Virus record (IMG/VR): IMGVR_UViG_3300021440_000136
Span: 1-21,514 of that record
Direction: 5' to 3' (one strand)
DNA from: a virus
Length of the DNA: 21,514 nucleotides
This document shows, in pieces, positions 1 through 8,403 of this stretch. The stretch's first letter is position 1. Each line of letters begins with the position of its first letter. Below the pieces are notes generated by a model that saw nothing but the letters and a program-made list of their open reading frames with translations, searched no databases and was not told the DNA's origin. A program made the translations under genes and the position numbers.

Positions 1-559
1 TTGGTGTTTGCGTCGGCTTGTAGACGCCCGGAGCCGTTTGCTCCCAGGTCAGCGTCGCGGGGTCTACCAGCCGAAGTTCGGTAGGCACGTAGGTCTTGTC
101 GAGCACCAGCTCGCGGGCCGTTCCGCCGCGAAGCAGCATCATGTATCGATCCTGCATGCAGAGATCGTCGACCGTCGGCTTGTTCGAATATCCAATGGTG
201 TAGTCGTTGTTGGTTGTCATCACGGCCAGAAGCTGTTGTCCGAGTGCGATTCCGTCCTGAGACGGCTCATCCTTCTCGTCATACGCCGTGACAATTGGAT
301 CCACCGAACCTGCGACTGACAGGAACGCGGTGATGGCTGCCGAAACATCCGGGTCGAAGTTCGCCAAGCTGGCAATCAGGGTTCGACTGTCGCTGGCAGT
401 CCGGCTCGAATAGAGGTCTTCAAGGTGCTGGCGGTAGGTTGGGGCCGACATTGTCGGATTGCTGCGCACGAAACCGGGCGTGGCCGACTTGCCACCTTTT
501 GCTCCCTTGCCCTTCGGCAGGAGAATGGTGCTCAGGCCGGTGAGAATGCTGTCTGCCAT
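1..559 (-). CDS. Phage portal protein (N-terminal part, runs off window)
   Basis: The reading frame is open on the minus strand from an ATG at 559 to the window edge, giving about 186 residues. The start has a good ribosome binding site (AGGAA) and lies inside the last 28 bases of the terminase gene, so the two are probably translationally coupled. The visible part has a flexible Gly/Lys-rich N-terminus, then the stretch DPDVSAAITAFLSVAG, and later RYMMLLRGGTARELVL followed by LRLVDPATLTWEQ and GVYKPTQ. This pattern resembles the N-terminal half of siphovirus portal proteins. A portal forms the dodecameric ring at the capsid vertex through which the terminase pumps DNA. Position directly after the large terminase subunit fits. 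The identity rests on remembered family patterns and gene order; the clip and wing regions are outside the window. Confidence 0.62.
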   Translation of the reverse strand, partial: MADSILTGLSTILLPKGKGAKGGKSATPGFVRSNPTMSAPTYRQHLEDLYSSRTASDSRTLIASLANFDPDVSAAITAFLSVAGSVDPIVTAYDEKDEPSQDGIALGQQLLAVMTTNNDYTIGYSNKPTVDDLCMQDRYMMLLRGGTARELVLDKTYVPTELRLVDPATLTWEQTAPGVYKPTQTP

Positions 560-2337
560 GTGTCAATTCCTGCAATGCGACCTTCGCCCTTGAGATTGCT
601 CTTGCCGCTGAAATTCAGAGCCGCATCGTGCGCGCTACCAAAAGGTGAGCAGAAGAACGAGGACGAAGTTGCCATGGTGGACAGCTGAGTTGCGAACATA
701 TGTTCGCTGACACGCCGTGCCAGAAGGTTGAATGCGATCGAGTGCATGAAATGGTCGTTGCCGGTGGTCTTCATCCACTCGGCCTGCTCGCTCTCACCCG
801 GCTTTTCGTTCCGAACCATGTCGGTCAGGTGTGCAATCAGCACCTCCCGCTGACCTCGGTAGCCTGAGAGAACCATTTTCCGGTGCTGCATCAGCGACTG
901 AACCCGATCGAGGATCAGGGTGTTGTTCGCCGAGTAGTGCGATAGAATCTTGGTGTCCGGTTCGGTGACCGGTTGCAGGGCGGCGTTGCCTCGATACTGG
1001 ATCGGGATGATCAGCCCATTGGTGGTGTCGCGAAGAGCATCAGCCTGCGGCGTATATGGGAAACGGTCGATGCAGCCCTGCACGATGTTGTAAATCTTGC
1101 ACAGCTCCTCAACGCGGCGCTCCAGGTAGGCCGCCGGGACGGTATCGAACAGAACGAAGACCGGAAAGCCGTCGTCGTCGTCGAAGCTGATGGTGATGTG
1201 GCAGGTGAAGCCGACGTCGATGCCGAGGTAGTACGGCTTGTCAGCCATGGCCTCTGGAATGCCTGCCGTGCCCTTCGCCATGGCCGCTTCGATGTCCGCT
1301 TTCTGGAGGCGGGCATCAGCTGCGGTATACTCCTCGCCGAGCACGGTGTTGTAGAAACCTCGTGTGAACGACTTCTCCTGATACTGAGCCAGCTGGCCGA
1401 AGATGTATGCCGGTCGGATACGACTCGTCGAGAAGGGTCGAACCTGATAGCCACGGAAATTGAGGCGGCTGGGAAACGTCGGCACCCACTCGCGAAGGTC
1501 TGGATTGCCCAGCTCCAAGCGCGCGCCACAGCGTTCGCACTTGACGTAGCAATCTTCGAGATCAAGCAAAGCGATCTGCTGAGCCGTCAGGTCGGTGAAC
1601 TCCTCGACATCGAAACGCTCGAAGTTGTTGACGTGAACGAAAGCCGGAGTGAACCGTGGGATTTGAAAGTGGCGGCAAGAGGAGCACCGGCACAGGTACT
1701 CCCGCTGGTCCGTCAGCTGATATTCCTTGTCGATGCCGTATCCTGCGAAGGTCGGGGTCGAGAACGATTGCGTGATCTGAACGTCGGAACCCTGCAAACG
1801 CGACTGATACAGACCGATGATCTCCTGAGGACTCAGGTCAAGTTCGTCGTGGAACAGGAAGTCGCAGCTCAAACTGGTGGCGTCCGCTTCCGTACAGCCG
1901 GTGATGTAGCCGAAGCTATCGCGAATCTGGATCTGATCACGCGAGCGGGTAGGTTTGCTGGCCGTCGGAGGATTGAACACCGAATCCTGTTCGAGGATCG
2001 GCTTGATGCGCCCGTTGTAGGTCTTGGTGAACATCTTCTCGTTCGGCATCGAGAAAAGACCGGCGATGCCGGTGCTGCGCGTCAGGATCGCGAGGAATTT
2101 GCGAATTTGAACCTCGGTCAGGCCGATCTGCGAACACTTCTTGACCGACAGCCGCTGGTGCATGTCGTCAGCAATCGCCTTCTGGAACTGGTAGTGCTCG
2201 AAAGAGAAGGGTCGCTTCTTGATCGTCGTGTTTGCACAGATCCAATCCCCCATAGATTGCGAGGCATTGACGTCGCCGAAGCGCATCTTGACGGATTGGT
2301 AAAGCTCTTCGAAGAGTGACATATCACGCGAAATCAC
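532..2337 (-). CDS. terL: Terminase large subunit (GpA-like ATPase/nuclease)
   Basis: The 601-residue length fits the lambda GpA-type large terminase family, the motor that drives DNA into the prohead and cuts it. Numbering from the GTG at 2337, an N-terminal ATPase region has a deviant Walker A (KKCSQIGLTE, residues 66-75) and a Walker B (FLFHDELD, D164/E165). Two CxxC pairs (C218/C221 and C267/C270) could bind zinc, as seen in GpA-type proteins. The nuclease domain starts near LGIDVGFT with acidic D374. An ATG at 2322 (MSLFEELYQ) is an equally good start; neither has a strong ribosome binding site. The gene follows the 70-aa gene and overlaps the portal gene by 28 bases. No frameshift or missing motif was seen. 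Confidence 0.88.
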   Translation of the reverse strand: MISRDMSLFEELYQSVKMRFGDVNASQSMGDWICANTTIKKRPFSFEHYQFQKAIADDMHQRLSVKKCSQIGLTEVQIRKFLAILTRSTGIAGLFSMPNEKMFTKTYNGRIKPILEQDSVFNPPTASKPTRSRDQIQIRDSFGYITGCTEADATSLSCDFLFHDELDLSPQEIIGLYQSRLQGSDVQITQSFSTPTFAGYGIDKEYQLTDQREYLCRCSSCRHFQIPRFTPAFVHVNNFERFDVEEFTDLTAQQIALLDLEDCYVKCERCGARLELGNPDLREWVPTFPSRLNFRGYQVRPFSTSRIRPAYIFGQLAQYQEKSFTRGFYNTVLGEEYTAADARLQKADIEAAMAKGTAGIPEAMADKPYYLGIDVGFTCHITISFDDDDGFPVFVLFDTVPAAYLERRVEELCKIYNIVQGCIDRFPYTPQADALRDTTNGLIIPIQYRGNAALQPVTEPDTKILSHYSANNTLILDRVQSLMQHRKMVLSGYRGQREVLIAHLTDMVRNEKPGESEQAEWMKTTGNDHFMHSIAFNLLARRVSEHMFATQLSTMATSSSFFCSPFGSAHDAALNFSGKSNLKGEGRIAGIDTWQTAFSPA

Positions 2338-2377
2338 CCGTTAGAGGTCATATGGCAAGCGGTTGTCAGTCAACCGC

Positions 2378-2590
2378 CTAGAACAGCGCCTTGGCACCAC
2401 GGTAGATTTGTGCGTCGCTGCGAACGCCGAGATAGACCTGTGAGCGCGTCTTGGCCCCGCGATAGATTGGTACAACTGCAGTGACCACAGTCATGATCTT
2501 GCGGCTGAACCAACCGGCGCTGGTCGCAAGCCGGGAGAACCAGCCCAGCGGAATGGCATACCGGGAGTAAAGGCCACCGAGATTTGCCAT
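2378..2590 (-). CDS. Small repeat-motif phage protein (70 aa)
   Basis: This 70-residue protein is not recognised by name. Its ATG at 2590 overlaps the stop of the preceding 303-aa gene (ATGA arrangement), and a GGTGAG ribosome binding site lies upstream. The C-terminal half holds three copies of a short aromatic-glycine repeat: IYRGAK, VYLGVRS and IYRGAK, spaced about 11 residues apart. Repeats of the type VYLG-x-x-x-V are common in small or tail-associated phage structural proteins. The N-terminal half repeats GWFSR twice. It sits between fibre-like genes and the terminase, so a minor virion or decoration role is plausible but unproven. Confidence 0.6.
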   Translation of the reverse strand: MANLGGLYSRYAIPLGWFSRLATSAGWFSRKIMTVVTAVVPIYRGAKTRSQVYLGVRSDAQIYRGAKALF

Positions 2591-3501
2591 CAGCTCACCG
2601 CTGCGTAGAGGCTTGCGGTACCGGCGGTGATCGCCGTGGTTGCCGGGTTGGGCAAGGACGTCGTCAAGCCGGTGTTCGAGTTGCCGTGAAGGATCGGCGC
2701 ATCAGCCGCAACGGCTGCGTTGAGTTTGGCAGCGCCGCCGAGGAGCGTCGCAATGGTGGTCGCCACCTGCAAGACCCCGATGTAGTACACGCCGCTCGAA
2801 GGGATGCGATACGGCGTGGTCATCGCCAAGGTCTTCTTGGTGTTGGCGGTCCATGTATAGGCACCTTGGTTCGCCGAGGTTGCCAGCAGGTTCCGGTTCA
2901 CGTCATAGAGGCCGAACAGCAGAGCCGTCGTGGTGGCTGCGGCGGTGGTCGCCGAGAACATCGTGATGTTGCTTACCAGCGTCCCCGCTTGCAGGTAGAT
3001 TGCCTGCAGAAACAGTGTGCCGGTCGCGCCGATGGTGGTGTTAGTTGTCGCAAACATACGGTCAAATGACTCGGCCAGAATGCCGCTCGCGCCGAGCTTC
3101 GGGAGTGAGGTGCCTTGATAGAAATACTCGGCCCCTTGCGCGTCGTGGTGACGCCACTGGCCGGTCTCATCGAACACCATATTCTCACCAGCGAGCAGGG
3201 TAACACCGAACAGGTCGGCTGCGTTGGTGTTGTCGAAGTGCTGGACAGTCGCCTGCGTGTTACCCGACCCGCTGTTGTTGGTGATCTGGATCGACTGGAC
3301 GTTTCGCACCAAGCTGGCGTTGCCGCTCGCCGGTACGATGGTCGTGGTCGTGGCCCCGGTGATGATCGTCACCTGACTGCCCGGCGTGATTGCGCCAGTG
3401 CTGGGGTTGATGTCCACCCACGACGTGCTGACGGTGATCGAGGTCACCGCCGCGCTCGTCACAAGACGAACAAGGCTGGTCGAGGTGGCGAGATTGATCA
3501 T
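2590..3501 (-). CDS. Putative virion structural/fibre-associated protein (303 aa)
   Basis: The protein is rich in Thr, Ala, Ser and Val with few charged residues, typical of beta-rich phage fibre or baseplate-periphery proteins. The N-terminus (LVRLVTSAAVTSITVSTSWVDI) alternates as beta strands. The middle part contains GENMVFDETGQWRHHDAQG, and the C-terminal part contains LFGLYDVNRNLLATSA and GVYYIGVLQVA, resembling a jelly-roll adhesive domain. The ATG at 3501 is three bases downstream of the stop of the 363-aa fibre gene. No catalytic motif is visible. The role as a virion surface protein is inferred from composition and neighbours. Confidence 0.6.
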   Translation of the reverse strand: MINLATSTSLVRLVTSAAVTSITVSTSWVDINPSTGAITPGSQVTIITGATTTTIVPASGNASLVRNVQSIQITNNSGSGNTQATVQHFDNTNAADLFGVTLLAGENMVFDETGQWRHHDAQGAEYFYQGTSLPKLGASGILAESFDRMFATTNTTIGATGTLFLQAIYLQAGTLVSNITMFSATTAAATTTALLFGLYDVNRNLLATSANQGAYTWTANTKKTLAMTTPYRIPSSGVYYIGVLQVATTIATLLGGAAKLNAAVAADAPILHGNSNTGLTTSLPNPATTAITAGTASLYAAVS

Positions 3502-3504
3502 GGC

Positions 3505-4596
3505 TTACCCGATAATGGTCGCGCGCACGGAGCTGGCAGCCGGAGCCGCAGCGAACGTGAAGGTGACAGTGTTGACGTCGGTCGCAACCCAGTCGACGAT
3601 GATCATTTCGTCGGTGGCGACCAGACGAGTCGCCACGGTCACGTCCTTGGTGCCAAGGTTGTGCGTCACGGCGATCGAAGTCAGAGCACCGTTACCGATG
3701 CTGGAGCTGAACTTGCGAGCGACGATCGAGGTATCGACCTGAATGCCGCTGCCGCCGACCAGAATACCGCCCGAAGCGACGACCTGAACCGAGAAGACGT
3801 TACCGGCCAGTGCAAGGCCGTTGCCATTGGTGTAGGTGTTGCCGCTACCCCACTGGGTGATGGTGATCGAGGTGCTGCCGATCGTGATCGTTCCGGTATT
3901 CGACACGCGCCACTGCGAGGTGGAGTTGGTGGTGCCTTCTTCGACGTACCAGAAGGCCCCCGGAGTGATCTCGCCAGCGCCATCCGCGTCGGCGGCTCGG
4001 GTCCAGGCACCGGCGGCAACGACATAGACGCCGTTCTGGCTCGCGGTGGTCTGGTTCTTCGCGAGAACGCGGTCACCGGCAATGACAGCCACGCCGTCGA
4101 TCGTCTGAGTGCCCGAAAGAGTGAGGTTTGCCGTCGAGGCGACCCGAACCGAGGGCTTGGAGTCGATACCTGCGGCGGCGCTCTGAACGGCGACGGTCAG
4201 GTTGTTCATGGTCGCCGCATCTTGCGGGTTCACGCCGTCAGCGAGGCCGGTGATCTTGCGGCTGTTGAGATTCAGGTCGGCCGTCGGAACCGCAAACTGG
4301 TCGAGGCGATACGCCTGCACGGTCGTAGCCAGATCGCTGATGGTTGCAGCGGTCTGCGTGCCGGTGTGGTTCGCCCGCGAGAGGTAGAAGGCAGCGTTTT
4401 GGCCGTTGAGGCTCAGCGCGTTATCGCTGGTGAGTCCCCAAGCGTTGTTCGCGGCATTGCGAACCTGAAGACGATCGAGAGCCGTGTCGAAATACAGCTG
4501 CCCGGCAACCGGGCTGGCGGGAGCAGACGCGAGAGGGTCGATGACCAAGCTCTTGATCGCGTTCTTCAGCATGTCGATGGGTGAATAGAACTTCAT
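3505..4596 (-). CDS. Tail-fibre-like protein (363 aa)
   Basis: This protein carries several phrases typical of phage tail fibres. An N-terminal segment has SPVAGQLYFDTALDRLQVRN. Then comes LSRANHTGTQTAATISDLAT, a common fibre shaft phrase, followed by LNSRKITGLADGVNPQDAAT. A repeat domain has VAVIAGDRVLAKNQTTASQNG followed by VYVVAAGAWTRAADADG, found in many host-recognition fibres. The C-terminus ends in a beta domain with VTHNLGTKDVTV. A GAGGT ribosome binding site precedes the ATG at 4596. The gene is followed after three bases by the 303-aa gene. The general role (virion fibre, probably host binding) is well supported by motifs; the exact virion location is not. Confidence 0.78.
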   Translation of the reverse strand: MKFYSPIDMLKNAIKSLVIDPLASAPASPVAGQLYFDTALDRLQVRNAANNAWGLTSDNALSLNGQNAAFYLSRANHTGTQTAATISDLATTVQAYRLDQFAVPTADLNLNSRKITGLADGVNPQDAATMNNLTVAVQSAAAGIDSKPSVRVASTANLTLSGTQTIDGVAVIAGDRVLAKNQTTASQNGVYVVAAGAWTRAADADGAGEITPGAFWYVEEGTTNSTSQWRVSNTGTITIGSTSITITQWGSGNTYTNGNGLALAGNVFSVQVVASGGILVGGSGIQVDTSIVARKFSSSIGNGALTSIAVTHNLGTKDVTVATRLVATDEMIIVDWVATDVNTVTFTFAAAPAASSVRATIIG

Positions 4597-4600
4597 GGCG

Positions 4601-4939
4601 TTACCTCAGGTCTGCGGTGCCGAGCACTGGGACCATGAACTCGACCATGCAAGTGTTTTGATCCAGGTGGGTGACAGTGGTGAACAAAACTTCTCCCGAC
4701 GGATCACGAACCGCAACAAGCGGATATTTGCCGAGATTGTGTGGGATAATCCAAGTAGCTTGCGCGCTCGGTGGCGACCAAGCTATTGAAACTGCTGCAC
4801 TAGGCGGAGCTGGAACCTCGCCAACCACCTCTCGGTAGCTGGGATCGCGCAAACGAATGGCTGTCGGGCGCACGGGATTTGTCATCACCCGGATCAAGGC
4901 GAAGGGCAAGGCACTCACCTGTTCGCGGGTGATAAGCAT
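4601..4939 (-). CDS. Short fibre-like virion protein (112 aa)
   Basis: This small protein has a C-terminal half that resembles the tip domain of the adjacent 363-aa fibre: WIIPHNLGKYPLVAVRDPSG here against VTHNLGTKDVTVATRLVAT there. The HNLG turn followed by beta strands is common at the ends of phage fibres and of short collar or head fibres. The proline-rich centre (VPAPPSAAV) looks like a linker. The ATG at 4939 has a GAAGG ribosome binding site and follows the stop of the 102-aa gene by one base. The next gene starts four bases after its stop, so the block is one transcription unit. The exact structural role is unknown. Confidence 0.6.
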   Translation of the reverse strand: MLITREQVSALPFALIRVMTNPVRPTAIRLRDPSYREVVGEVPAPPSAAVSIAWSPPSAQATWIIPHNLGKYPLVAVRDPSGEVLFTTVTHLDQNTCMVEFMVPVLGTADLR

Positions 4940-4940
4940 A

Positions 4941-5246
4941 TCAGGCCTTCACAATGAGGAGGGTCGGCTCCGGGATGTAGAACGTGCCGTCGACAAAACT
5001 GTAGTGGCTGTAGATGAGGTAGCGCCCGAGCGGCAACGACGTGGTGTTGGCGAGGGTCATTCGCCACTGATTGGTTTCAGCCACGACAGTCAGAGCCGTA
5101 TGCGTGGCTCCGGTCTTTGGTTCATCGGCCCCGTCCTGCGCAGGCACAATGTAGGCGGTCGGGTTACCGGCCACGCCGGAAATATCGCCGGTTGCTGACT
5201 CGACGAAGATCAGGCTGGAGCCTTGGCGGATGGTCATGAAGCTCAT
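4941..5246 (-). CDS. Small beta-rich virion-operon protein (102 aa)
   Basis: This is the first gene of the leftward operon. I start it at the ATG at 5246 (MSFMTIRQGSSLIF). A longer reading to 5381 would run through the divergent control region, and its extra residues look non-coding. The protein alternates short hydrophobic strands (LIFVE, AYIVPAQDG, ALTVVAE, WRMTLAN, GRYLIYSHYSF) and ends TLLIVKA, an immunoglobulin-like or small beta-sandwich pattern often found in phage tail or fibre accessory proteins. Its stop lies one base from the next start. No function can be named. The ribosome binding site is weak, so the start is not certain. Confidence 0.55.
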   Translation of the reverse strand: MSFMTIRQGSSLIFVESATGDISGVAGNPTAYIVPAQDGADEPKTGATHTALTVVAETNQWRMTLANTTSLPLGRYLIYSHYSFVDGTFYIPEPTLLIVKA

Positions 5247-5373
5247 ATTTGCCGTCTGAGGCCAGTCGTGGTGGAGGTCAAGGTCACTTTTCCTCAACCA
5301 GCGCCAGAAATATACCTGGTGTATGGTACAAAAACGCATTGTGTTCGAAATTCCAAGGGAGCAGACGAAACTC
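5247..5373. promoter_or_regulatory. Divergent intergenic control region
   Basis: This 127-base gap separates the leftward structural operon from the rightward replication genes, so promoters for both should lie here. No clear sigma-70 -35/-10 pair was recognised on either strand. The most notable sequence is the dyad at 5309-5325, which matches two sites at 10987 and 11140. A purine-rich AAGGGAG at 5355-5361 is the likely ribosome binding site for the gene starting at 5374. Confidence 0.5.
5309..5325. promoter_or_regulatory. Operator-like dyad, copy A
   Basis: The sequence AATATACCTGGTGTATG has the layout AATATAC, three-base centre, GTRTATK. It matches the perfect dyad AATATACCCGGTATATT at 10987-11003 at 14 of 17 positions. 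It lies between divergent operons, where a regulator could act on both. Binding of a phage regulator is inferred from the repetition and symmetry; no protein is shown to bind it. Confidence 0.5.
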
Positions 5374-5874
5374 ATGTCCAACTATCCGCAACTTCGAATC
5401 GTGGTCCTTCAGGGACTGCTCGCTCTCCGAGATCAGGTTCAGGCCGATCCGGAGTTCCTTTCAGCCCCCGAATGCCCCTACGATGAGGGCACAAAAGACA
5501 TTCTCACCCAGCTTTTTTCGGTGCGGACGGTCGAAAAGATCGTCGAGAAAGAGGTTCGGGTTGCCGAACGAGGCCGTCCGTCGAAGGACATTAAGCTGGA
5601 CAACGAGGATCAGCGAAAGGTTCTCGACGAAATCAAGAAGACCCTCGAACAGCTCAACAACATGACGATGGATGCGACGCTACAGACCGGCGAGCGGATC
5701 CAGATCGCCAAGACCAAGAGCGATCTGCTCGACAAGCTGCTCAAGATGATGGAGCGCCACACCACCGTGGCGCGCGTCGAGCAGTTCAAGGAAGCCGTGA
5801 TCGGCATCCTCAACGACTTGGTCAACGAGAAAGACCGAGACCTGTTTCTATCCAAAATCGATCCTTTGAGGTAA
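5374..5874 (+). CDS. Coiled-coil phage protein, possible terminase small subunit (166 aa)
   Basis: I start at the ATG at 5374 because an AAGGGAG lies upstream and an alternative ATG at 5323 overlaps the operator-like dyad. The protein has an N-terminal helical region (LRIVVLQGLLALRDQVQ), a central linker with VEKIVEKEVRVAERGRPSKD, then long amphipathic helices with high coiled-coil potential from about residue 75 to 130. The C-terminus has RVEQFKEAVIGILNDLVNEK. The GRPSKD linker and helical C-terminus resemble small terminase or other DNA-packaging accessory proteins, but there is no clear N-terminal helix-turn-helix. It is four bases from the primase gene and divergent from the terminase operon. 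Treat the packaging role as a weak guess. Confidence 0.55.
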   Translation: MSNYPQLRIVVLQGLLALRDQVQADPEFLSAPECPYDEGTKDILTQLFSVRTVEKIVEKEVRVAERGRPSKDIKLDNEDQRKVLDEIKKTLEQLNNMTMDATLQTGERIQIAKTKSDLLDKLLKMMERHTTVARVEQFKEAVIGILNDLVNEKDRDLFLSKIDPLR

Positions 5875-5878
5875 AATC

Positions 5879-8350
5879 ATGAGCATTTTCAAAGACAACG
5901 CCTCGCATTACTGGAATGCGGGCCTGCCAGTCATTCCTCTCAAGCGTTGGGACAGCCCTGCAAAGGGCGCAGGCAAGGCTCCGATCCTTCTCGAATGGAC
6001 GACCTACTCGGCGCACATGCCGTCCGAGGGCGTGCGCGCCGGATGGCTGCAGCAGTACCCCGAATCGAACATCGGCCTGCCCTTCGGCGAGGCTTCGGGT
6101 TTGTGTGCTATCGACATCGATACCGAGGATCAGACGCTGGTCGATGCCATTCTCGAAGCGTTGCCTCGCTCTCCGTGGAAGCGGGTCGGCAAAAAGGGCA
6201 TGGGGCTGATCTATCGCTGGCAGGGGCAACCCAACTTCAAGCTTCGCGATGGCAACAATCAATCAATTGTCGAATTCCTCGGCAAGGGCAACCAGATGGT
6301 TATGCCGCCCTCGATCCACCCGGATACGGGCAAGCCATACACGGCAAACGCAAACTTGTGGGACGTCCTCGACTCGATTCCCGCCCTTCCTGTAGACATC
6401 GAAGCTGTCTTGCGGCGGGCGCTGGGAGCAGTCCCCGGCTTGTCAATCGCCCAGACCGGCCGCTCTTCGCCGCTCAAGGTAGTTCCGGCTGGTGAGCGCG
6501 ACATCCAGATGGTGCGCCACGCCGGTTATCTGGCGCGGATCGTGCTCGGGATCGACAAGAATGAGCGTCGCCCTCTGTCCGAGGCCATGGAGCACATGCG
6601 CCACTGGGTCGAGGAATACACCGCGAAGAACGCTGGCGATGATATGGATCCTGAAAAGGGTGTGGCCAAGCTGGTAGAATTCCTGCTCAAGGATGTTGAA
6701 AAGGGTCGGACCCTGCCTGATGGGTGGGATACTGGGCTGACCGACGAGCAACGCGAACATCCGGCTATTGCCGAGATGATCAAGTACAACCAAGTTGCTC
6801 GCTGGACTATTGGCAAAGCAAAGGCGTGGCTTGTTGCCGAGCTGTCTGCCCAGCCGGGGGACCAAGACTTTGCCATGAGCAAAGTCATCGAGTTGGTAGA
6901 GCAAGTGGCCAAAGACGAGAATTTTCGCGAGTTCGAGATGAAGACCCTCGCTTCACAGATCAAGGACGATCTCAAGCGAACAATTCCTATTTCGAAGCCT
7001 GACCTCCTCAACCTGTTCAAGGAAGCGCGACGCGATGACACTGAGCAGGCTGCCGATCAGGAGGCCATTGCGCGTCAGGTCTTTGAGGAGATCAACCGTG
7101 GCGGCCAGCTGGCCTATGACAAATCGACGTTCTGGCAGTGGTCTGGCTCATGTTTTGAGCAGAAAGAAACCGAAGAGATCACCGCCACTATCGCTCGCGA
7201 TGTCAAGGGAAACCAATTGGCGCGTCGCCACGGCGATTACACCGCCATCACCAAGACGCTGGCGCTGATTGCTCGTGGGAAGGTGGGCGCGGAACTGGAA
7301 GATGGCGTCAACTTCGCCAATGGTTTCCTCGACGTGAACCTTGAGCTGCATGAACACTCGCCGAAGTACGGCAAGACGTTCACCATGCCGTTCGACTACA
7401 TCCCCGAGCGTGCCAGCGAGGCACACAAGTGGCTCGAATACCTTGAGACGTGCTGGGGCGACGACGAGGACTATTTCGACAAGGTGAACGCGCTGCAGGA
7501 AGCCTTCGCGGCGACCATGTTCGGCATCTCGTGGAAGTACCAGCGTGCCATTCTGCTCTACGGGCAGGCTCAGACGGGCAAGACCCAAGCTCTGAACGTG
7601 CTTCGCTCGATGATGCCGCCCAACTCGCAGTCGTCGGTTCCGCCGACCCTGTGGGGTGAGCGGTTCCAGCAGGCCCCGATGGTGAACAAGGCCCTGAACA
7701 TCTGCGGTGAGCTGCCCGAAGAGGCGGTCATTGACGGTCGGACTTTCAAGGAAATCATTGAAGGAACCGAGCAGAATACCGAGTTCAAAGGCACGGCCAT
7801 CTTCCAATACAAGCCCACGGCGGCGCAGTGGTTTGCATCAAACTTCCTGCCACGGACGCGGGACACTTCGAAGGGGTTTGTGCGACGTTGGCAGGTCTTC
7901 GAGTTCAGCCGGGTTGTACCGCAGGCCGAGCGGATCGTGAATTTCCACGAGATGCTCGTTGCTGAAGAACGTGAGGCTATCGCCGCATGGGCCGTGCAGG
8001 GGCTTCATCGCCTGCAGAAGCAGAACGACTACACTCAACCCAAGAGCCAGATCGAAGCGCTGGAACAGATCTCTCGGGCCAACAACAGTGTGGTCGCCTT
8101 CCTGATGACTTCGGACAAGGTTCGCCCGGAGGAGGGTCAGGCTGCGGACTCGCGAGCGGTGTTCGATTGCTACTGCGACCACATGAAGACTGTGAGCCGT
8201 GGCTATCCGGTGAGCTTCGAGCGGTTCAAGCAGATGGTTCGCGAGCTTGGCTATAAACTGCGCCCGTATGTTGACGGTGTCGGAGTCCACCGTGAGGAAG
8301 TCCTCGGGTTGTCGCTCAAGCAAGCTATTCTTGCAGGACTTCGCAGTTAG
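5879..8350 (+). CDS. Bifunctional DNA primase-polymerase/D5-like helicase (823 aa)
   Basis: This is a two-part replication protein. The N-terminal half is an archaeo-eukaryotic primase (Prim-Pol) domain of about 180 residues: it starts with the typical NAGLPVIPLKRWD, has a metal-binding IDID pair (D79, D81) and the second motif PPSIHPDTGKPY (S145, H147). The C-terminal half is a superfamily 3, D5-like helicase with Walker A GQAQTGKT (562-569), a Walker B-like ALNICGEL (E611), a sensor asparagine in WFASNFLPRT (N655) and an arginine finger candidate in GFVRR (R669/R670). It probably makes primers and unwinds the fork of the phage genome. The ATG is preceded by GAGGT overlapping the end of the previous gene. 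A strong terminator follows the stop. Both catalytic sites look intact. Confidence 0.9.
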   Translation: MSIFKDNASHYWNAGLPVIPLKRWDSPAKGAGKAPILLEWTTYSAHMPSEGVRAGWLQQYPESNIGLPFGEASGLCAIDIDTEDQTLVDAILEALPRSPWKRVGKKGMGLIYRWQGQPNFKLRDGNNQSIVEFLGKGNQMVMPPSIHPDTGKPYTANANLWDVLDSIPALPVDIEAVLRRALGAVPGLSIAQTGRSSPLKVVPAGERDIQMVRHAGYLARIVLGIDKNERRPLSEAMEHMRHWVEEYTAKNAGDDMDPEKGVAKLVEFLLKDVEKGRTLPDGWDTGLTDEQREHPAIAEMIKYNQVARWTIGKAKAWLVAELSAQPGDQDFAMSKVIELVEQVAKDENFREFEMKTLASQIKDDLKRTIPISKPDLLNLFKEARRDDTEQAADQEAIARQVFEEINRGGQLAYDKSTFWQWSGSCFEQKETEEITATIARDVKGNQLARRHGDYTAITKTLALIARGKVGAELEDGVNFANGFLDVNLELHEHSPKYGKTFTMPFDYIPERASEAHKWLEYLETCWGDDEDYFDKVNALQEAFAATMFGISWKYQRAILLYGQAQTGKTQALNVLRSMMPPNSQSSVPPTLWGERFQQAPMVNKALNICGELPEEAVIDGRTFKEIIEGTEQNTEFKGTAIFQYKPTAAQWFASNFLPRTRDTSKGFVRRWQVFEFSRVVPQAERIVNFHEMLVAEEREAIAAWAVQGLHRLQKQNDYTQPKSQIEALEQISRANNSVVAFLMTSDKVRPEEGQAADSRAVFDCYCDHMKTVSRGYPVSFERFKQMVRELGYKLRPYVDGVGVHREEVLGLSLKQAILAGLRS

Positions 8351-8356
8351 TGTTGC

Positions 8357-8403
8357 AAAAATGACGCACTAAGGCCTGGAAATGGTCTTAGTGCGTCATT
8401 TTT
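8357..8403. terminator. Strong bidirectional Rho-independent terminator
   Basis: A perfect 17-bp stem pairs 8357-8373 with 8387-8403, and three further pairs (one G-U) extend it to a 7-base loop at 8377-8383. The arms begin AAAAATGACGCACTAAG and end in a run of T, so an oligo-U tract forms on either strand. It lies six bases after the primase-helicase stop and cleanly closes that operon. Confidence 0.9.

Noticed and set aside
973-2319. Long plus-strand open frame opposite the terminase gene
   Set aside because: It is antisense to a clear terminase with intact motifs, and its protein has no recognisable pattern; it reflects GC-rich codon bias.
3115-4584. Plus-strand open frame of 489 codons opposite the fibre genes
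   Set aside because: The minus-strand fibre phrases are unmistakable; the opposite frame is low-complexity Arg/Gly/Asp sequence.
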